Origin: Myxococcales bacterium | Lineage (GTDB): Bacteria > Myxococcota > Bradymonadia > UBA7976 > UBA1532 | Length of the DNA: 12,525 bases | Reading direction: 5' to 3' | NCBI GenBank assembly: GCA_020430675.1 | Contig: JAGQJJ010000046.1 | Span: 1-12,525 of the forward strand | Shown: positions 8,610 through 12,525 of the stretch, one piece after another | How positions within the stretch are numbered: the stretch's first letter is position 1 | Layout of the letters: every line of letters starts with the position of its first letter | Notes under the pieces: model-generated | What the model saw: only the letters and a program-made list of their open reading frames with translations | What the model was told of the DNA's origin: nothing | The model's database searches: none | Position numbers and translations under genes: made by a program

Positions 8610-10040
8610 TCAGTCATCAAGCCGCCGGGCGTGCAGCGCGCGGTAGCGGTCGAACTCACGCGCCGACTTCAGCCCCATCGCCAGCGCCGCGCGGCTGCGA
8701 TCGCCGCCGCAGGTCTGCAGCGCCAGATCACAGGCCGCGACCACAAAACGCGCCACCTCGATCGAGAGCGGCGCGCGCCGGATCTCGGGCGCGGCTTCGC
8801 CCGGCGCGGTGGTCTCAAGCGTCAGGTCACGCGCGTCGATCGACGGCCGGCCTTCGTCGCGCGCGGTCAGCCAGGCGTCGCGCAGCACAAGGTGCAGCTC
8901 GCGCACGTTGCCCGGCCAGCGATGGCGCCGCAGCCGGGCCCGCGCGGCCTCGGTCAGCACCGTGGGCCCATCGCCCACCCGCGCCCCCAGCTCGCCCAGA
9001 TACGCCGCCGCCAGCTCGAACAGGTCATCGCCCCGCGCCCGCAGCGGCGGCAGGTCGAAGCGCAGGCCGGCGAGGCGGTAGTACAGGTCGGGCGAGAGCG
9101 TCGCTTCGGCCAGCGGATCGGCCCGCGTCGCGGCGATCAGCCGCACCGGCACATCGACTGGCGGACGCTCGCTGCCCACGGGCTGCACCGCCAGCGTGCC
9201 CTCTTCGACCCGCCCCAGCGCGCCCAGCAGCCGCGCCCGCAGCCGCAGCGGCGTCGCGGCGATCTCATTGATGAACAGCGTGCCCTGCTCGGCCTCGCGA
9301 ATCGCGCCCTGCCGCGCGTGGCGGGCCTCGGCGAAGGCGTCCTTGGTATGCCCGAAAAGCTCGGCCTCGGCGGTGCTCGGCGCCAGCAGCTCGCCGCTGA
9401 CGGTCACCAGCCGCCCGCGCCGCCCGCTCAGCGCGTGCAGCGCTTCGGCCACCAGCGCCTTGCCGGTGCCCGACTCGCCGACCACCAGCACCGGGAACGG
9501 CAGGCTCGCCCGCCGCCGGATGCGCTCGCGCAGCGCCTGCATCGCGGGACTGCTGCCGATCAGTCGCGACAGCGCATCGCCCGCCGGCCGCGGCGCCAAC
9601 GAGCGCGCGAGCAGCCGTCCGCGGGGCAGCAGCGGCGTCCAGGGCCCCTCTTCGGGCGACCACCAGCTGACCTCATCATCGGCCGTGACCACCGCGCTGC
9701 CCGCCGCGACAAACGCCGGCCAGTCCGCGCGCCACAGCAGCGCCACCGCGCGCCGGGTGTCATCGCGCCGCAGCGTGCGATGCACCAGCGCATCGCTGAT
9801 CCAGGCAGCGAGGCGCGCCGGCCGCTCGACCACCGGCAGCCGCGACAGCTCGGCCAGCGAACCCGGGGTATGCACCTCGGCCACCTGATGCCCCACCCGC
9901 ACGATCGCCATCGCGCGCCGGTCGGGGCTCCAATCGGTCAGCACCAGGTGCACGACCATCGCGCCCGCCGACACCCGCGCGAGCTGCCGCCCCGCGTCTT
10001 CCAGATCCTGCGCGCAGATGATGAGGGCGGGTGCGGTCAT
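8610..10040 (-). CDS. Sigma-54-activator-like AAA+ / Fis-type transcriptional regulator, degenerate GAFTGA
   Basis: A 476-aa protein resembling bacterial enhancer-binding proteins. Residues 1-155 form an N-terminal sensor region I do not recognise; it is not a receiver domain. The AAA+ core spans about 160-400: Walker A GESGTGKA (Lys194), Walker B GTLFINEI, sensor-I-like RLIAATRADP, then DLYYRL, LRARGDDL and WPGNVREL. The C-terminus (about 430-476) resembles a Fis-type helix-turn-helix. Two key sites differ from the family. The sigma-54-contacting GAFTGA loop reads DAFAEA (234-239), and the Walker B Asp is Asn258, although Glu259 is kept. It therefore probably does not remodel sigma-54 holoenzyme in the usual way and may act as a DNA-binding switch. 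The ATG start is supported by GGAG five nt upstream. It lies upstream of the exporter genes on the same strand and divergent from the AAA/DUF4435 operon; either could be its target. Confidence 0.85.
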   Translation of the reverse strand: MTAPALIICAQDLEDAGRQLARVSAGAMVVHLVLTDWSPDRRAMAIVRVGHQVAEVHTPGSLAELSRLPVVERPARLAAWISDALVHRTLRRDDTRRAVALLWRADWPAFVAAGSAVVTADDEVSWWSPEEGPWTPLLPRGRLLARSLAPRPAGDALSRLIGSSPAMQALRERIRRRASLPFPVLVVGESGTGKALVAEALHALSGRRGRLVTVSGELLAPSTAEAELFGHTKDAFAEARHARQGAIREAEQGTLFINEIAATPLRLRARLLGALGRVEEGTLAVQPVGSERPPVDVPVRLIAATRADPLAEATLSPDLYYRLAGLRFDLPPLRARGDDLFELAAAYLGELGARVGDGPTVLTEAARARLRRHRWPGNVRELHLVLRDAWLTARDEGRPSIDARDLTLETTAPGEAAPEIRRAPLSIEVARFVVAACDLALQTCGGDRSRAALAMGLKSAREFDRYRALHARRLDD

Positions 10041-10045
10041 GACGG

Positions 10046-10049
10046 CTCC
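10046..10049 (-). promoter_or_regulatory. Ribosome binding site of the regulator gene
   Basis: GGAG on the - strand lies five nt before the ATG at 10040, supporting that start. Confidence 0.6.
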
Positions 10050-10063
10050 GGTTCGACCGCGCG

Positions 10064-10092
10064 ATGATGCCGCAAGCCCGCGCCGGCCTCAA
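10064..10092 (-). promoter_or_regulatory. Candidate sigma-70-type promoter for the regulator gene
   Basis: On the - strand, TTGAGG (10087-10092) and CATCAT (10064-10069) are spaced by 17 nt, each matching four of six consensus bases. Transcription would start a short distance ahead of the GGAG at 10046-10049 and the ATG at 10040. This is pattern evidence only. Confidence 0.35.
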
Positions 10093-10157
10093 CCGCGGCG
10101 GTCGGCGCCCGGCCATCGGGCTGGAAAACCGAAGTCGACGCTGGCAGTGTGACCCCG

Positions 10158-10161
10158 TGAG
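10158..10161 (+). promoter_or_regulatory. Ribosome binding site that decides the ATPase start
   Basis: GAGG at 10158-10161 lies six nt before the ATG at 10168 but directly abuts the in-frame GTG at 10162. Spacing therefore favours the ATG as the start. Confidence 0.6.
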
Positions 10162-10167
10162 GTGCCG

Positions 10168-11196
10168 ATGTCCCTGAAGCTGACCCGGATCGAGATCGAG
10201 CGGTTCCGGCGCCTGCGCGCGCCGTTGACGCTCGACCTGACCGACCCTCGCGGCGCCCCGCTGCGCACGGTGGTCCTCGGCGGCTCGAATGGCAGCGGCA
10301 AGACCTCGGTGCTCGAAGCCATCGCGCTCGGGCTGGGCGCCGACGCGCTCATCACCCGCGACCTGCCCGCAAAGCAGCGCAAGAAGCACTGGCGAACGCA
10401 GCTTGAGCCGGGCGCGCACATCACGCTGACGTTCAACGATGAAGCCGGCCAGACGCGCACCTTCCGGCGTGAGGGCGCCTTTGTCGGCGAAGTGACCGAC
10501 GGTTCGAAGCTTCACACCTTTGGCCTGGGCCCGCCCGCGGCGCTCGCCGACCTGGACGTCGAGTACTTCTCGTCATGGCGCGCCCCCGCGTTGGCCGGGC
10601 CGGTGCAGCCGAGCACCGGCGGGCGCGCGCAGAATGAGACCGAATCGAGCCGTCTGCGGGTGCTCAAACAACGCATCGTCAACGAGCGCGCCCGACGCGC
10701 CTTCGCCCGCAAGGGCGACCCCGCCGCCCTCGACGAGCGCTGGCTGGCTCGGCTCAACACCGCCTGGGCCGAGTTCCACTTCGGCGACGGCGGGCGCATC
10801 GACGCCGATGTCGTGGACGCCGCTGCGCGACAGTTGACCTTCGACCTCTTTGTCTTCGACGGCGAGACGCGGCGCTGCGCGATCGACCAGATCAGCGCCG
10901 GTGAGCTGGAGTTGGTCGCGCTGGCCGGCACCCTGATCACCCGCGACTTTGCCGGACTGCTGCTCATCGACGAACCCGAACTGCACCTGCACCCCGAGTG
11001 GCAGACGCGCATTCTGCCCGCGCTGCACGCCCTGGCGCCCGAGGCGCAGATCATCGCCGCGACCCATGCCGATGGGGTCTGGGATCAGGCGTACAGCTTC
11101 GAGCGGTTTCTGCTCGCCGATGCCAGCGATCCGCGCTCCGCGGCATGGCAGGCGGCGCACGCCCCCCGCGGCGATGAGGCGGAGCACGCCGGTTGA
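10168..11196 (+). CDS. AAA family ATPase (OLD/RecF-like), AriA-like partner of DUF4435 protein
   Basis: A compact 342-aa soluble ATPase with an ABC-type head. The N-terminus (LKLTRIEIERFRRL) is the first strand typical of RecF/OLD/AAA_21 proteins. Walker A is GGSNGSGKTS (Lys45). A signature-like ISAGELELVALAG precedes Walker B LLLIDEPELHLHPEW (Asp268, Glu269), and His300 lies in ATHAD. About 200 residues, with no recognisable domain, separate Walker A from the signature. No nuclease domain is fused to it; the TOPRIM-like function is supplied by the next gene, which overlaps its stop by 4 nt. Known AriA proteins of PARIS anti-phage systems are ATPases of this class encoded beside a DUF4435 AriB and act as sensor and scaffold. 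A role in phage defence is inferred from this pairing. The ATG is preferred over the GTG at 10162. Alternative: a generic OLD-like ATPase with another role. Confidence 0.85.
   Translation: MSLKLTRIEIERFRRLRAPLTLDLTDPRGAPLRTVVLGGSNGSGKTSVLEAIALGLGADALITRDLPAKQRKKHWRTQLEPGAHITLTFNDEAGQTRTFRREGAFVGEVTDGSKLHTFGLGPPAALADLDVEYFSSWRAPALAGPVQPSTGGRAQNETESSRLRVLKQRIVNERARRAFARKGDPAALDERWLARLNTAWAEFHFGDGGRIDADVVDAAARQLTFDLFVFDGETRRCAIDQISAGELELVALAGTLITRDFAGLLLIDEPELHLHPEWQTRILPALHALAPEAQIIAATHADGVWDQAYSFERFLLADASDPRSAAWQAAHAPRGDEAEHAG
11181..11184 (+). promoter_or_regulatory. Ribosome binding site supporting the TTG start of the DUF4435 gene
   Basis: GGAG sits inside the end of the ATPase gene, eight nt before the TTG at 11193. 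An in-frame TGA at 11175-11177 excludes earlier starts, and the next GTG would delete the conserved first strand. Confidence 0.55.
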
Positions 11197-12026
11197 ACGG
11201 TTCGTCGATCCCCGCGCTGTATCGCGGCCACCCGCTGTACCTCTGGGTGGAAGACACAACGACGCAGGCCTACCTCGACGGCGCCTGGGGCGACGGGCGG
11301 ATCGGCTTTCACATCGGCGGCGGTGCGGCCAACATCCACGCCGTCTGCGAAGACGCCTGGCGCACCGGCAGCGCGCATGTCTTCGGTCTGCGGGACCGCG
11401 ACTTCGGCCCGACGAATCTTCACCGATGGGCGGCTTTCCGCCAGTCCGACCGCGTCTATGTGCTCGACGCGCTTGAGATCGAGAACCATCTGCTCGACGC
11501 CGACGCGCTCGCTGGCGTGCCGGTCAATACGGCGCGACGAAGCGCGGCCGACATCGAAGCGAGGATGCATGCGATCGCCGGGGGTCTGGTGCCATGGATG
11601 GCCACCCGGGCGGTGATCTCATCGCTGCAAGTCAACGCCACGCGCGACTTCCCGAGCCATCCGAAGCGCTCGGCGGTCTCGACGCTGGCCGATGGGGAGG
11701 CATACCTGCTCGGCAACCCCTGGGTCACGACCACCGCGCCGGGCACCCCGGCGTTGGTCGCCCACGCTGACATCCGCCAGCGGCTCGGCGATGCGGAGAA
11801 AACCTACAGCGCGCATCTCACCCAGGGCAGCTGGCGGCAGCACTTCGCCGGCAAGGAGATCTACGAAGAGGTGAGCGGGTTCGTCTGGAACCAGAACCGG
11901 ATGCCCTCAGCCCATGCCGATCTGGCGAAGATGGTCGGCGAGCAGCAGCGCGTAGTCGGCCAGGTGCCCGTCGAGATCAGCGCGCTGAGAGCAGCGTTGC
12001 TCGCACGGATCGGCCAGCAGCCCTGA
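11193..12026 (+). CDS. DUF4435 (TOPRIM-like) protein, AriB-like effector
   Basis: A 277-aa protein with DUF4435 family motifs. Residues 15-21 read LYLWVED, with Glu20 in the position of the TOPRIM catalytic Glu. Next come FGLRDRDF (Asp68, Asp70; the acidic DxD) and LEIENHLL at 94-101, a family hallmark. A later HFAGKEIYEE fits the conserved GKE-type segment. No signal peptide or membrane segment is seen. Start TTG at 11193 overlaps the TGA of the ATPase gene (TTGA), so translation is probably coupled. In PARIS systems the DUF4435 protein AriB is held by the ATPase AriA and, once released by a phage trigger, acts as a toxic TOPRIM nuclease reported to cleave host tRNA. That role here is inferred from domain pairing; the target is unknown. 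Alternative: another AAA-DUF4435 defence type, or an OLD-like nuclease split into two genes. Confidence 0.83.
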   Translation: MNGSSIPALYRGHPLYLWVEDTTTQAYLDGAWGDGRIGFHIGGGAANIHAVCEDAWRTGSAHVFGLRDRDFGPTNLHRWAAFRQSDRVYVLDALEIENHLLDADALAGVPVNTARRSAADIEARMHAIAGGLVPWMATRAVISSLQVNATRDFPSHPKRSAVSTLADGEAYLLGNPWVTTTAPGTPALVAHADIRQRLGDAEKTYSAHLTQGSWRQHFAGKEIYEEVSGFVWNQNRMPSAHADLAKMVGEQQRVVGQVPVEISALRAALLARIGQQP

Positions 12027-12053
12027 CGGACGCCGCGTCGGTGGCATGCGCCT

Positions 12054-12525
12054 TCACGGCAGCCCGATCAGCTTGTGTGTCTGCAAGCTCAGCCGCCAGC
12101 GCGGGTGCTTGAGGCAGTATTGCGCAGCGGCGGCGGTATTGGCCGCGCGGTCGGGGCCGTCCATCGGTTGCAGGAAGTGATGGGTGAAGGCCAGCGCGGC
12201 GTAGGTCTCGGGCGGGCATTCGACCTGCGGGAACACCAGCTTCAGCTCGTCGCCGGCGGTCACCACCAGCGTCGAGCGCGGTTTGGGGCTGACGCAGATC
12301 CAGTCGAGGCCGGCGGGCAGGGGTTTGGTGCCGTTGGTCTCGATGGCCGCCGCAAAGCCCCGCGCATGCACGGCATCGAGCACGGCCTCATCGAGCTGCA
12401 ATGCCGGCTCGCCGCCGGTGAAGACCACATACGGCTGACCGTGCCCGGCGTCGGCGACCTCATCCCACGTCTCGGCGATGCGCGCGGCCAGGGCCGCGGC
12501 GTCGGCGAAGCGGCCGCCGCCGGGG
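12054..12525 (-). CDS. queE: 7-carboxy-7-deazaguanine synthase QueE (N-terminal part outside window)
   Basis: C-terminal part of a radical-SAM enzyme that converts 6-carboxy-5,6,7,8-tetrahydropterin to 7-carboxy-7-deazaguanine in the cytosol, on the path to preQ0 and queuosine. The frame stays open to the window edge and reads PGGGRFAD at its first visible residues. The Fe-S cluster motif (CxxxCxxC) and start therefore lie beyond 12525. Visible family motifs are YVVFTGGEPALQLD, IETNGT, WICVSPKP, DELKLVFPQ, FLQPMDGP and a C-terminal HPRWRLSLQTHK. The last is the usual QueE ending, so the 3' end is intact. It converges on the DUF4435 gene with only 27 nt between stops, so the two are probably unrelated transcripts. 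It is most likely chromosomal housekeeping. Confidence 0.93.
   Translation of the reverse strand, partial: PGGGRFADAAALAARIAETWDEVADAGHGQPYVVFTGGEPALQLDEAVLDAVHARGFAAAIETNGTKPLPAGLDWICVSPKPRSTLVVTAGDELKLVFPQVECPPETYAALAFTHHFLQPMDGPDRAANTAAAAQYCLKHPRWRLSLQTHKLIGLP

Larger units (their letters stand above)
10041..10167. other. Divergent intergenic region
   Basis: About 127 nt separate the start of the - strand regulator from the start of the + strand ATPase gene. The region must hold promoters for both directions. A fair candidate exists for the regulator (10064-10092); I see no convincing -35/-10 or -24/-12 element for the + strand operon. There is no long inverted repeat. Confidence 0.6.

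Noticed and set aside
8631..10067. Long + strand open frame opposite the regulator gene
   Set aside because: Antisense shadow with an Arg/Gln-rich translation; the - strand has clear AAA+ motifs.
10162..10164. In-frame GTG as start of the AAA ATPase gene
   Set aside because: The GAGG ribosome binding site directly abuts this GTG; the ATG at 10168 has normal spacing.
10130..10167. TGGCAG (10142-10147) as a sigma-54 -24 element for the ATPase operon
   Set aside because: No TTGC-like -12 element follows at the required spacing.

Overview
The window is high-GC bacterial DNA (roughly 70% G+C by eye), densely coded, with seven genes and short gaps. No rRNA, tRNA, insertion sequence or CRISPR array is visible. 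A large NRPS, SyrD/PvdE-type cyclic-peptide exporters and a Fis-type AAA+ regulator without a receiver domain suggest a Gram-negative bacterium rich in secondary metabolism, such as a myxobacterium (Myxococcota). This placement is inferred from gene content and composition only.

Region 1 (1-8473) is the end of a nonribosomal peptide locus. The + strand carries the terminal module of an NRPS (C-A-T-E-TE), whose upstream part lies outside the window. Two half-size ABC exporters of the cyclic-peptide export family converge on it. They lie in tandem on the - strand, joined by a 4-nt stop/start overlap. The NRPS would build and release a peptide, with a predicted D-configured last residue, and the exporter pair would move it across the inner membrane. 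The A-domain pocket lacks the usual Asp at the alpha-amine-binding position.

Region 2 (8474-10167) holds a 136-nt gap with a possible promoter for the exporters, then a sigma-54-activator-like AAA+/Fis protein on the - strand. Its GAFTGA loop and the Walker B Asp are altered, so it is probably not an ordinary sigma-54 activator. It could control the exporters downstream or the divergent operon upstream.

Region 3 (10168-12026) is a two-gene + strand operon: an OLD/ABC-like AAA ATPase and a DUF4435 (TOPRIM-like) protein that overlap by 4 nt. This is the architecture of PARIS (AriA/AriB) anti-phage systems, and it is the best candidate here for an under-described system.

Region 4 (12054-12525) is the C-terminal part of queE (7-carboxy-7-deazaguanine synthase) on the - strand, cut by the window edge. 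It is probably a housekeeping gene for queuosine and related 7-deazaguanine pathways.
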